In this document: piece by piece, positions 27,996-36,238 of the stretch
Numbering within the stretch: position 1 is the first letter of the stretch
Layout: the number at the start of each line of letters is the position of its first letter
DNA from: JANELJ01 sp024511395
GTDB taxonomy: Bacteria > Pseudomonadota > Gammaproteobacteria > GRL18
Length of the DNA: 64,000 nucleotides
Direction: 5' to 3'
NCBI GenBank assembly: GCA_963681975.1
Contig: OY820613.1
Span: 2,976,001 to 3,040,000, forward strand
The notes under the pieces: generated by a model
Database searches by the model: none
The model's input: only the letters and a program-made list of their open reading frames with translations
Told to the model about the DNA's origin: nothing
Made by a program: the position numbers and the translations under genes

Positions 27996-28075
27996 TTGAA
28001 GCCAATTTGATGATAAATAATTACCTGAATAACAATTATTTATCATCAAATTGGCTTCATTTCAACTCCTAAAGA
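26731..28075 (-). mobile_element. IS4-family element 'IS4a', copy 1 (3' end cut by IS5)
   Basis: The upstream end at 28075 carries TCTTTAGGAGTTG (minus strand), flanked by CATAGATATGA. The downstream end is lost at the junction with IS5 copy 3. It is inverted relative to IS4a copy 2 at 29.1-30.5 kb. Confidence 0.8.
27998..28058. repeat. Perfect 25-bp inverted repeat in IS4a leader
   Basis: Arms 27998-28022 and 28034-28058 are exact complements around an 11-base loop. The structure ends two bases before the transposase ATG, so in RNA it would bury the ribosome site. Such leader stem-loops are known to protect IS4-family elements from external transcription. Confidence 0.8.
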
Positions 28076-28164
28076 TCATATCTATGAATGGATTTATGTG
28101 AGTTATATTACTGAGATGATTAAATAGAGGGTGTATAGTATTACTTTATTATTAGGGGAATGTT

Positions 28165-28356
28165 ATGGGAAATACACTCTGGTTCATTACTATACTTCAG
28201 GAAAAACCCTGGCTGGGATTCTTAATTGGTCTATGCTTTATGGCAGTAATGTTCTTATCAAAGAATCTGATTGTTTATCTGTATGCAAAAAATTCAGAAA
28301 AGAAAGCAAAAGAGGCGTTGGCTGCTGAGTCAAAACTGGACATAGTGGAAGATTAG
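28165..28356 (+). CDS. Small single-TM membrane protein
   Basis: Sixty-three codons: a hydrophobic segment at about residues 17-38 (WLGFLIGLCFMAVMFLSKNL) followed by a charged C-terminus (KNSEKKAKEALAAESK...). A good ribosome site (AGGGGAA) stands five bases before the ATG. It is not a family I recognise. It lies between two inverted IS4a copies and upstream of a convergent dead lipoprotein gene. Confidence 0.6.
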   Translation: MGNTLWFITILQEKPWLGFLIGLCFMAVMFLSKNLIVYLYAKNSEKKAKEALAAESKLDIVED

Positions 28357-28403
28357 TAAACCTTCTCCACACGTAGAGGGTCAGGATAGTCTGTTAAAGA
28401 TGT

Positions 28404-29062
28404 TTATTTTTTAACCAGATTAGCCAAGCGGGAACTGATACGGCCTGCCCAGAAATCCAGAACAGGGGCCACATCAGACAGTTGAATCTTATCCGTTTCA
28501 TCTACGGCTTTATCTCCAGACTCCAGATCGATAGCCTCAGCCAGCAGTTTGCCGTTGACTGAATCCACTACCTTAACTTCTGAGACAACCCTTAACCTTT
28601 TGTCTGAAGCACCACTGGCTCTGGAAATACCAGTAACCGCTGCTGCAATGGAAATATACTGATAGGCTTTCATGTCATCATAGCTGAGATACACACTGGT
28701 AATGGCTGCCTGTACTCTGAGAGTGCCGGGACCGGCCTGATCCACTACACTAAAATTCTGTGACAGTTTCTGTTTCAGCAGAGCCTAGTAGCGGTCAGCA
28801 ATTTTTACCAGCAAGGTCTGATACACTTCATTGGTTGCATTGTCGGGAGTAATAATCAGCACCTTGTCTACCATAACATTGCTGTACTGGGACCAGTCAA
28901 CGCCTGAAGCGACATAACTTTTGGCATTGTCATTGGCGGCAGAATCTGTCAGTACCGAGTAATCACTTAAAAAACCGGAATATTTGTCTTCACTCACTGT
29001 GTTTTGCGCACAACCACTTAGAAATGCACCGGCAATAAACAGTGCGGGTAAAAGTTTTTCAT
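28404..29062 (-). pseudogene. DUF3313-type lipoprotein, frameshift and nonsense
   Basis: Reading from the ATG at 29062, a one-base loss in the A-run after the start codon puts the lipobox sequence (LLPALFIAGAFLSGCAQN) out of frame. The protein then runs SEDKYSGFLSDYSVLTDSA to KIADRY, where TAG (28785-28787) stops it. The same frame continues to SSRLANLVKK at 28404. Restored, this is a lipoprotein of about 220 residues resembling the DUF3313 family, whose function is unknown to me. IS4a copy 2 starts 34 bases upstream of the ATG and has probably removed its promoter. Confidence 0.7.
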
Positions 29063-29095
29063 TTTAAAGCCCTTTTGGAAGGTTCATAGGTATGA

Positions 29096-30497
29096 TCTTT
29101 AGGAGTTGAAATGAAGCCAATTTGATGATCAAATAGTTGTTATTCAGGCAATTATTTATCAACAAAAAGGCTTCAAATGAAAACTACCACATTATCAAAA
29201 AAACTAAAAGTCGTATTGAGTGAAAAGAAACTTAATAAACCGGGCAAAAGCATAGGTTTTTCCCAACGATTAAGACAGATACCCCCTTTTCAGCTAATAG
29301 TGAGTATAATTACGGCTATGGGTGATAAAGAGACAAGGCATTTTTCGGAAATTCATCGTTACTTTAACCAGTTAACGAATAAAAATGTCCGTTATAAGCC
29401 CTTTCATAATCAATTAGCAAAACCTGAATTTGCGCAATTGATGAGAGATGTTGCAGATAAAGTTTTTAATCACCGGGTAAATACAAAACTGAAATGTAAT
29501 CATCCTGTTCTGGCCAGTTTTGATAAATTACTTATCCGGGATGGCAGTTCATTTGCTATCCATAAGGCACTGAAAAAGAATTATCCCGGGCGATTTACAT
29601 CAATTAGTCCGGCAGCCGTGGAATTGCATGTCACCTACGACTTAAAAACCGGAGGCATAGAAAAAAGTACACTGACACCGGATAGCTTTTCAGAACGAGC
29701 AGAGTTACCAGACATTCATGAACTGGAAAATCAGTTATTATCAGGTGACCGTAGCTACTATTCAGGTCAACTGATTAATGAAACAGATGACCATGGAGGG
29801 TATTATATTTTACGGGCAATGAGACTTTCCAGGATAGCGGTTCACCGAGCCACCAGAGAAGATGGGCAAGTCATTAACAAAAGAACTAAACCATTGTCTG
29901 ATTTGGTAAAATCTCTGCCAAAACGACAATTAATTGATATGATTGTGGAGATTGATGGCAGAGAAACAAGGCTGATTGCAATCTGGAGCCCCAAAGAAAA
30001 AAGGCATACATTTTTAGTTACAAATCTGAAAGCAGAACAGTTTTCAGCGACACAAATCAGCCAGTTATATCGTTTACGCTGGCAGATTGAGTTGTTATTT
30101 AAAGAGTGCAAGTCTCATAATAACTTGCAGGTGTTCCAAACCAGTAATTGCGCATTGATGGAAGCTTTGGTTTGGAGCAGTTTAATCGCGACGATTCTGA
30201 AACGATTTATATGTAGTAGCATAGAACAATTTTGCCAAATGGCGATGTCAACGTTGACGGTCTCCAAAACAACCGTTTACTGGTGGTATTCATTATTGGA
30301 ATCCATTGTTAAACATAAACGAAAACAATTAACGGATGTGCTTGAAAGAACATATTTTTTCCTGAAAGAAAAGGCTGGCAGAGCTCATCCTAAACGAGAT
30401 AAGTCTACTGGACTTTATCAGTTTGGTGTAGAACCTAATTATGGAGTTACATCCTGATGGGTAAACTATTGAAACAAAATGATAAAATCCTTAAAGA
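29096..30497 (+). mobile_element. IS4-family element 'IS4a', copy 2
   Basis: Ends TCTTTAGGAG and (complement of right end) TCTTTAAGGAT bound 1402 bp. Flanks CATAGGTATGA and CATACCTATGT are near-palindromic rather than identical. This indicates either a symmetric target preference or a rearranged pair of ends. Confidence 0.8.
29177..30457 (+). CDS. IS4-family transposase (IS4a copy 2, intact)
   Basis: A 426-residue uninterrupted frame, nearly identical to copy 1 and with the natural C-terminus (GVEPNYGVTS). IRDGSSFAIH, GDRSYYSGQL and YRLRWQIELLFKECK supply the D-D-E framework. The leader palindrome is degraded in this copy, so translation may be less restrained than in copy 1. Confidence 0.92.
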   Translation: MKTTTLSKKLKVVLSEKKLNKPGKSIGFSQRLRQIPPFQLIVSIITAMGDKETRHFSEIHRYFNQLTNKNVRYKPFHNQLAKPEFAQLMRDVADKVFNHRVNTKLKCNHPVLASFDKLLIRDGSSFAIHKALKKNYPGRFTSISPAAVELHVTYDLKTGGIEKSTLTPDSFSERAELPDIHELENQLLSGDRSYYSGQLINETDDHGGYYILRAMRLSRIAVHRATREDGQVINKRTKPLSDLVKSLPKRQLIDMIVEIDGRETRLIAIWSPKEKRHTFLVTNLKAEQFSATQISQLYRLRWQIELLFKECKSHNNLQVFQTSNCALMEALVWSSLIATILKRFICSSIEQFCQMAMSTLTVSKTTVYWWYSLLESIVKHKRKQLTDVLERTYFFLKEKAGRAHPKRDKSTGLYQFGVEPNYGVTS

Positions 30498-30583
30498 CAT
30501 ACCTATGTAAATCCATTATTTATTATTTTAATATAATTACCCGCCTTTCATAAGCTACTGCTGACGCAAACTAGGAATTATTA

Positions 30584-30938
30584 ATGAATAAGGGAACCAA
30601 AATATACGCACTGGTACTGATAACCATCTGTGTCGATCTGATGTTTGCTTTTTTCTATCAGCCAGCACGTGTTCGGGAACTGAATCAGAAACTTGAACAC
30701 AGGGCTGAGATCCGTAATTTCCCTTATCATTTTAAAGTATTGCGCATTAAGCAGGGAATTGCCACTATCTAATAGCCCCATTTCCACTGAAGTCCCCTGC
30801 GGCAAGGTGATTGGCCTGATTTTTCCACAGGTTAAAGGCCTGAGCATGCTTTCAGACGATTATCAGCAGGCCAGGGAACAGCTGGATCGGGGCTGGCTAA
30901 TCCAGAATGGCGTTAATATTCCGCCGGATGGCTATTAA
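30584..30938 (+). pseudogene. Unknown membrane-anchored protein gene with a frameshift
   Basis: The ATG at 30584 gives MNKGTKIYALVLITICVDLM, an N-terminal membrane anchor, then a soluble part up to KQGIATI where the frame stops (30770). The neighbouring frame continues SNSPISTEVPCGKVIGLIF and ends NGVNIPPDGY at 30938. A one-base indel near 30765 would join them into a protein of about 118 residues. I do not recognise the family. It may be a real gene with a recent mutation or a base-calling error. Confidence 0.45.
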
Positions 30939-31058
30939 ACTATTCAATAAATACCTATAAAAAAACAAGGATATATTAACAATAAAAAAACCTGATTATT
31001 TTACTTGGTTAATAAATTCTGATATGCTTTGTTAAGCTGCAAAAAAGTTAAAAATATT

Positions 31059-31086
31059 TTGACATTTATTGAACTTTTTTTAAAAT
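31059..31086 (+). promoter_or_regulatory. Probable sigma-70 promoter of rpoH
   Basis: TTGACA (31059-31064) and TAAAAT (31081-31086) are separated by 16 bases, about 135 bases upstream of the rpoH start. The region between is AT-rich. Confidence 0.5.
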
Positions 31087-31221
31087 TAGTACTCTATACT
31101 AAAGAGTGCTAAAATTACCAGTTCTTTGCTCCGTAATTGATTTTGACAGCGTTACTTTAACAATATTTATAAAGAATGGCTTCTTACGATTAACGGAAAT
31201 TTTTAAACGAGGAAGAAACAC

Positions 31222-32082
31222 ATGACAGATAAATCTTTAGCTCTACCATTGGCGGTCTCTACCGGTAGCCTTGATAGTTATATCAGTGCTGTTAACTCGA
31301 TCCCCATGCTAACTGCTGAAGAAGAAGTCGAACTGGCAAAAAAGGTCAAGGATGAAGGTGATCTGGATGCAGCACAACGTATGATTATGTCTCATTTACG
31401 TTTTGTCGTGCATATTGCCCGCGGCTATCGCGGTTACGGTTTACCCCAAGGTGACCTGATCCAGGAAGGCAATATCGGCCTGATGAAGGCAGTTAAGCGT
31501 TTTGATCCTGCCAGAAAGGTCCGTCTGGTTTCTTTTGCCGTACACTGGATTAAGGCAGAAATTCATGAATACATTCTGCGTAACTGGCGTATTGTTAAAA
31601 TTGCCACGACCAAGGCACAGCGCAAACTGTTTTTTAACCTGCGCCGTAAGAAAAAGCGTTTAGGCTGGTTCTCAGATGAAGAGGTCAATACCGTTGCCAG
31701 AGAACTGGGTGTAACTACTAAAGATGTTCTACAGATGGAAGCCCGCCTGACTTATCAGGACAATGCTTTTGATGGTTATGATGAAGAGGATAATGAGAAT
31801 ACTCCGGTTATCCCTGCTAACTATCTTGAGTCTGCTGAGCCATCACCAGAACAGTCTCTGATCACTTCTGACAGCAAGGACAGGGAATCAGAATTACTGC
31901 ATACGGCACTGGCTACTCTGGATGACCGCAGCCGTGACATTGTTTCACAACGCTGGTTAAGTGATGACAAATTCACTTTACAGGATCTGGCCGGTAAATA
32001 TGATATTTCTGCTGAGCGGGTCAGACAGCTTGAAAACAATGCCATGAAAAAACTTAAGTCTGCTATGACTATGGCTGCTTAA
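31222..32082 (+). CDS. rpoH: RNA polymerase sigma factor RpoH (sigma-32)
   Basis: Heat-shock sigma factor. The 286-residue protein shows region 2 (RFVVHIARGYRGYGLPQGDLIQEG.., the core-binding and -10 segment), then the RpoH box as KAQRKLFFNLRR. This box distinguishes sigma-32 from other group 3 sigmas. Region 4 follows, with FTLQDLAGKYDISAERVRQLE as the -35 helix-turn-helix. A ribosome site (GAGGAAG) precedes the ATG and an intrinsic terminator follows. In many gammaproteobacteria rpoH lies right after ftsX; here the two are about 22 kb apart in opposite orientation. Confidence 0.96.
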   Translation: MTDKSLALPLAVSTGSLDSYISAVNSIPMLTAEEEVELAKKVKDEGDLDAAQRMIMSHLRFVVHIARGYRGYGLPQGDLIQEGNIGLMKAVKRFDPARKVRLVSFAVHWIKAEIHEYILRNWRIVKIATTKAQRKLFFNLRRKKKRLGWFSDEEVNTVARELGVTTKDVLQMEARLTYQDNAFDGYDEEDNENTPVIPANYLESAEPSPEQSLITSDSKDRESELLHTALATLDDRSRDIVSQRWLSDDKFTLQDLAGKYDISAERVRQLENNAMKKLKSAMTMAA

Positions 32083-32105
32083 TTTAATAAACAAAAAGCC
32101 TATGC

Positions 32106-32136
32106 AAAAAAAGGGAGCTATTTAGCTCCCTTTTTT
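32106..32136 (+). terminator. Intrinsic terminator after rpoH
   Basis: GGGAGCTA and TAGCTCCC pair around two bases, flanked by A- and T-runs. It can work in both directions. Confidence 0.85.
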
Positions 32137-32166
32137 ATTGGTTTAGTAACTGCTTTTTATTAAAAG

Positions 32167-32189
32167 CCCCTCTCCCAATGGGAGAGGGG
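32167..32189 (-). terminator. GC-rich hairpin downstream of the sulfur-globule-like gene
   Basis: CCCCTCTCCC, AAT, GGGAGAGGGG: a perfect 10-bp stem seven bases past the stop codon. It resembles dispersed REP-type hairpins as much as a terminator; the minus-strand T-run is interrupted. Confidence 0.5.
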
Positions 32190-32196
32190 GAAGTGA

Positions 32197-32676
32197 CTAT
32201 TGAGTCACAGTAGTTTGAGAAGGTGTAGTTTCTGTAGCCGGGGCTGCTGGTGCAGTAGGCTGTTCCAGAACCGGTGCTTCCGGAGCTGGTGGTGGATTAA
32301 TGTATGGGTTTGCAGCTGGATCAAAGTCACTGCCGAGGCCTGGGCCATACATAGAGCCTAGAGCACCATAACCAGGACCTGGACCATAAACGCCATAACC
32401 AGGACCTGGACCATAAACGCCAGAACCACCATAATAACGACGGTTATTGTTATTATGGTGGTTCCAGGGTGCATCATTATCGCCCCAGCGGTTGCCACCC
32501 CAGCGATTATTATTACCCCATGGGCCACCACTTCCCCAGCTATTGCTGTACGGACCGCTATTATAGGAATAATCTTTTCCCCAACTCCAGGAATCCCGAC
32601 CAAAATTCCATGCTGAAGCGACAACAGAAGCTGCCAGTAATGAGGTAGCTACCATCAATTTTGTAATTTTATTCAT
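32197..32676 (-). CDS. Sulfur-globule-family exported structural protein
   Basis: A 159-residue protein with a signal peptide (MNKITKLMVATSLLAASVVA, then SA) and a mature part of extreme composition. Residues 25-85 are rich in Trp, Gly, Asn, Ser and Asp (for example WGNNNRWGGNRWGDN). They are followed by Tyr-Gly-Pro repeats (GVYGPGPGY twice) and a Pro/Ala/Thr-rich tail. This is the design of the SgpA/B/C coat proteins around periplasmic sulfur globules in purple and colourless sulfur bacteria. The start at 32676 is chosen for its AGGAGTG site and signal peptide. Similarity by composition alone can mislead, so the family call is probable rather than certain. Confidence 0.72.
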   Translation of the reverse strand: MNKITKLMVATSLLAASVVASAWNFGRDSWSWGKDYSYNSGPYSNSWGSGGPWGNNNRWGGNRWGDNDAPWNHHNNNNRRYYGGSGVYGPGPGYGVYGPGPGYGALGSMYGPGLGSDFDPAANPYINPPPAPEAPVLEQPTAPAAPATETTPSQTTVTQ

Positions 32677-32768
32677 AAAACACTCCTGCGGTATCATTTT
32701 ATTGAAATTAAAATGAAAATTTAATTTAGCACATATTAATATTCAAATATGATTTTTACTATGCTGGT

Positions 32769-33029
32769 TTACCCTTGATTTTCCTTTTTTCCGGGTATTT
32801 TTTCAGACGGACTGTCTGTTTGACCATCTGTCTGAGAAGTTGAATTTTCCTGCTGTTTATTATTGTGCGTTTTTTTTTCATCTATTGCAAGATCTTCGTC
32901 CAAGAGGATACGATGGGCATCACCTTCTAGATCATCAAACTGCCCTGCTTTTATGGCCCAGAACAGGATCACCACCAGGATAATGCCGATAATAATCATA
33001 CTAGGGATTAAACCGTATATTACATCCAT
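32769..33029 (-). CDS. ccoS: cbb3-type cytochrome oxidase assembly protein CcoS
   Basis: An 86-residue membrane protein: one TM segment (about residues 6-27) followed by the CcoS signature FWAIKAGQFDDLEGDAHRIL. A hydrophilic Gln/Asn/Ser-rich tail follows, longer than in many homologues. CcoS is required for cofactor insertion into cbb3 oxidase. It lies 13 bases after ccoI on the same strand, last in the cluster. Confidence 0.93.
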   Translation of the reverse strand: MDVIYGLIPSMIIIGIILVVILFWAIKAGQFDDLEGDAHRILLDEDLAIDEKKTHNNKQQENSTSQTDGQTDSPSEKIPGKKENQG

Positions 33030-33042
33030 CTATTGTTACCCA

Positions 33043-35583
33043 TTATTTGTTTTTAAAGCGCCAGCGCAACCTAGCGGCATTACCAATCACCAACAAAGAG
33101 CTTAAGGGCATGGAGATCGCTGCGACCAGTGGTGTGATCATAGCCGCCATAGCCAGCGGCACCATAATAATATTATAGACAATAGAAATGCCTATATTCT
33201 GCTTAATGGTTGTCAGTGTTGCCCAGGACAATTCGGCTGCCAGCGGAATTTTTGCCAATTCTCCATTGACCAAGATAACATCGGCACTTTCTATAGAGAC
33301 ATCGGTGCCCGAGCCCATGGCTATACCCACATCCGCCCTGACCAGAGCCGGTGCATCATTAATACCATCACCGACCATAGCCACCTTCAACCCCTGTTGC
33401 TGTTTTTGCTGAATTAACTGATCTTTTTGATCCGGCATCACTTCTGCAATCACTTCCTCAATACCCAGCTTATCTGCCATATATTGAGCCACTTCCTGTT
33501 TATCACCACTCAACAAGGTAACATGAAAGCCCTGTTCATGCATTTTTTTAATAATACCGGGTGCATCTTCACGTAATTTATCTTCCACCAAAAAAGCCAT
33601 TAAAGCCTGTGCCTCAACCCAGATATAAACCACGCTGCTACCGCTGACATGGTATTGCTGCATTTCCTGTTCAAGTTCTGCGACCAAGTCCGGTGACAAT
33701 GAAGCCTTTTCTTTTATCCAGTTCAGATGTCCAATGGCCACCTGCCTGTTCTGGTAACTGGCCTGTATTCCTGAACCTGATATTACCTTAATATACTCCA
33801 GATCGTCATCACTGCTTTTAAGGGTCTGACGAATCCAGTGCTGTAAAGCGTATTGCTGTGCAAAACTGACAATGGCTTTGGCAATCATGTGTTCCGACTG
33901 TTTTTCCAGGTACCATGCTAATGACAGAATATATTTCTGACGTTGATCCAGTTGTGCCATGCGCTCTTCATCGACATTAATGGACTCTATCCTGCCGGTT
34001 TGATCCAGCGGTATATCATACAGGGTACTGACCAGCATTTTGCCCTGGGTCAGAGTACCGGTTTTATCAAATATAAAATCTTTAATTGAAGATAATATCT
34101 CCAGTACCGCCCCGTGTTTTACCAGTACCCCCATCCGCGCACCGACGCCCGTGGCCACCGCAATAGCCATTGGGGTGGCCAGGCCAAATGCACAGGGACA
34201 GGTAATAATCAGCACCGATGTGGCTGCCATTAAAGCCAGTTCAAAGTCCTTATTAACCCAGAAGAAAAAGGTTAAGGTCGCCAGAATCAGAGTCACAGAT
34301 ACAAACCAAGGAATAATGCGATCCGCAGTGCATTGAATCGGAGCTCGGGTTGACTGAGCTTCATCCACCAGATGAATAATTTTACCCAGGGCGGTATTTT
34401 TCAGAGTGTTTTTTACTTCAATGGTCAGTACACCATCATTATTGGTGGTACCTGCTGAAACATAATCGCCTTTAAATTTGGCTACCGGCACAAATTCCCC
34501 AGTCATCATGGACTCATCAATGATCCCTTCACCCTTGAGTATCACTCCGTCCACCGGAATTTTTTCTCCGGCCTTAACCAGTACCCAGTCACCTTCTTTC
34601 AGGGCCCGTATGGGCACAATTTTTGTTTCATCACCCTCAATCAGGGTAGAGATTTTAGGCTGCAGATCCAGCAGCCGTTGAGAGGACTGTACTGCCAGGC
34701 GTTTGGACATTGCCTCAAGGTAGCGACCAGTCAGAATAACAAAAATAAAGTTAACCACGGTGTCAAAATACACATGGGCAATTTCGGAGCCGCTAATCAC
34801 AACATAACAGGAATATAAATAGGTAATGGTCGCCCCGATAGCAATGGGCAGATCCATGATCAGATGACAATTGAGCAGACCGGTAATAGCACCCCGGAAA
34901 AAAGGATAGCCTGAATAGATTAAAGTGGGTGTGGCCAGGCCGAATCCCAGCCAGTAAAACAGTTCTTTAAATTTACCTTCATCAGCACCGGTATAAAGCG
35001 CAATGGAGATCCACATCAGGTTCATGGCCGCAAAGCCGGCAAAACCCAGGCGAAATAATAGCTGACGATTGGCTTTTTTTATCTGCCCTTCCGCCGCTTC
35101 CGGATCATAGGGCACGGCCGCATAACCAATCTGACCAAGGATCTGCAATATGCGAGATAACTTAATTTTCCGGTTATCCCATTTAACCTTAAGCTTTTTG
35201 GCACTGAGATTAACATAGGCATCCATAACTCCATCAACCATGGCCAGCCGCCGTTCAATCAGCCAGACACAGGCGGCACAGTGAATGCCTTCCACCAGCA
35301 GATGTATTTCCCGTATATCACCTAGGCTATCAACAAAATCTCCCTGGACTTCATCCAGATCATAAACTTCCAGCTGGGAATCAATTTCAGGCGGCGGCTG
35401 CAGGGTTTCATTATCAGGTGTGCGCTTATAAAAGCCTTCCATGCCTGCACCATAAATAGTTTCACATACAGTTTTGCAGGAATAACAGCAAAACTGCATT
35501 TCTTTATCGTTTATGGTTGCCGTTATTTTTTCCCCTTCAGGCAGGGGCAGGTGGCAATGATCGCAGGTTTCGGAGTGACTCAC
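33043..35583 (-). CDS. ccoI: Copper-exporting P-type ATPase CcoI/FixI
   Basis: P1B-type ATPase that supplies copper to the periplasmic side for the CuB site of cbb3 oxidase. The 846-residue protein begins with a Cys-rich segment (CDHCHLPL, FCCYSCKTVCETIYG). The heavy-metal domain with GIHCAACVWLIERR is near residue 95, followed by eight predicted TM segments. It has the TGE loop (MMTGEF), the metal site CPC in TCPCAFGLATP, the phosphorylation motif DKTGTLTQG and the hinge GDGINDAPAL. It lies between ccoH and ccoS in the standard ccoGHIS order. Confidence 0.95.
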   Translation of the reverse strand: MSHSETCDHCHLPLPEGEKITATINDKEMQFCCYSCKTVCETIYGAGMEGFYKRTPDNETLQPPPEIDSQLEVYDLDEVQGDFVDSLGDIREIHLLVEGIHCAACVWLIERRLAMVDGVMDAYVNLSAKKLKVKWDNRKIKLSRILQILGQIGYAAVPYDPEAAEGQIKKANRQLLFRLGFAGFAAMNLMWISIALYTGADEGKFKELFYWLGFGLATPTLIYSGYPFFRGAITGLLNCHLIMDLPIAIGATITYLYSCYVVISGSEIAHVYFDTVVNFIFVILTGRYLEAMSKRLAVQSSQRLLDLQPKISTLIEGDETKIVPIRALKEGDWVLVKAGEKIPVDGVILKGEGIIDESMMTGEFVPVAKFKGDYVSAGTTNNDGVLTIEVKNTLKNTALGKIIHLVDEAQSTRAPIQCTADRIIPWFVSVTLILATLTFFFWVNKDFELALMAATSVLIITCPCAFGLATPMAIAVATGVGARMGVLVKHGAVLEILSSIKDFIFDKTGTLTQGKMLVSTLYDIPLDQTGRIESINVDEERMAQLDQRQKYILSLAWYLEKQSEHMIAKAIVSFAQQYALQHWIRQTLKSSDDDLEYIKVISGSGIQASYQNRQVAIGHLNWIKEKASLSPDLVAELEQEMQQYHVSGSSVVYIWVEAQALMAFLVEDKLREDAPGIIKKMHEQGFHVTLLSGDKQEVAQYMADKLGIEEVIAEVMPDQKDQLIQQKQQQGLKVAMVGDGINDAPALVRADVGIAMGSGTDVSIESADVILVNGELAKIPLAAELSWATLTTIKQNIGISIVYNIIMVPLAMAAMITPLVAAISMPLSSLLVIGNAARLRWRFKNK

Positions 35584-35617
35584 TATTTTTATGGCTTTGG
35601 TTTATCTAATTTTATAA

Positions 35618-36127
35618 TCAGTCATTAACAAAAATACTTTCACCATAGTTGGCTTCTTTACCATCTATAATGACACTGACTAGCATATCCCATTTGCCTT
35701 TACTGTCAAAAGTGACACTGGTATGCCAGGTATTATTTTTTTCTGTTGCTTTCATAGGCAGGGAAAAATCTTTTTTTGCATTGGCGGGACGATATAGATA
35801 CATAGTTATTTTTTCTATATTCGCAGTATTACCCTGTTGATCAGTGATCACAAAACGTATATCAGCTGGCTGATTCAGATGAATCTGCTGATAGTCAAAG
35901 CTGGTTTTCCAGAGGTTATTATTATCCAGTTTTTTATGGATGTTTTCTTCATAATCTTGGCCGCGTTCATAAAAGTCATCTACAACCAGTCCAGGAAAAT
36001 CATTCATAGACTGCATAATCATGTACATATTAACACCCAGTACCGTTGCCACCAGCAGCAGCCAGCCTATTACCCAGGGACTTTTATACCAGTTTTTCTT
36101 TTTTGTATTTTCTTTTTCTGTATTCAT
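35618..36127 (-). CDS. ccoH: FixH/CcoH family protein
   Basis: A 169-residue membrane-anchored protein needed for stable cbb3 assembly. The start at 36127 (MNTEKENTKKKNWYKSPWV) is preferred over one seven codons upstream that only adds hydrophobic residues. A TM segment (about residues 19-40) leads into a periplasmic domain with the FixH-like VVDDFYERGQDYEENIHKKL. It occupies the usual place between ccoG and ccoI. Confidence 0.9.
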   Translation of the reverse strand: MNTEKENTKKKNWYKSPWVIGWLLLVATVLGVNMYMIMQSMNDFPGLVVDDFYERGQDYEENIHKKLDNNNLWKTSFDYQQIHLNQPADIRFVITDQQGNTANIEKITMYLYRPANAKKDFSLPMKATEKNNTWHTSVTFDSKGKWDMLVSVIIDGKEANYGESIFVND

Positions 36128-36238
36128 AACCACCACAAACAAAAACAAAGGATGTTAATAGCAATTTACTATTAACATCCATAATTGAATTAACTATTAT
36201 TCCCCTGTTAAAGAGAATACTCAAATTGACGTTCGAAT

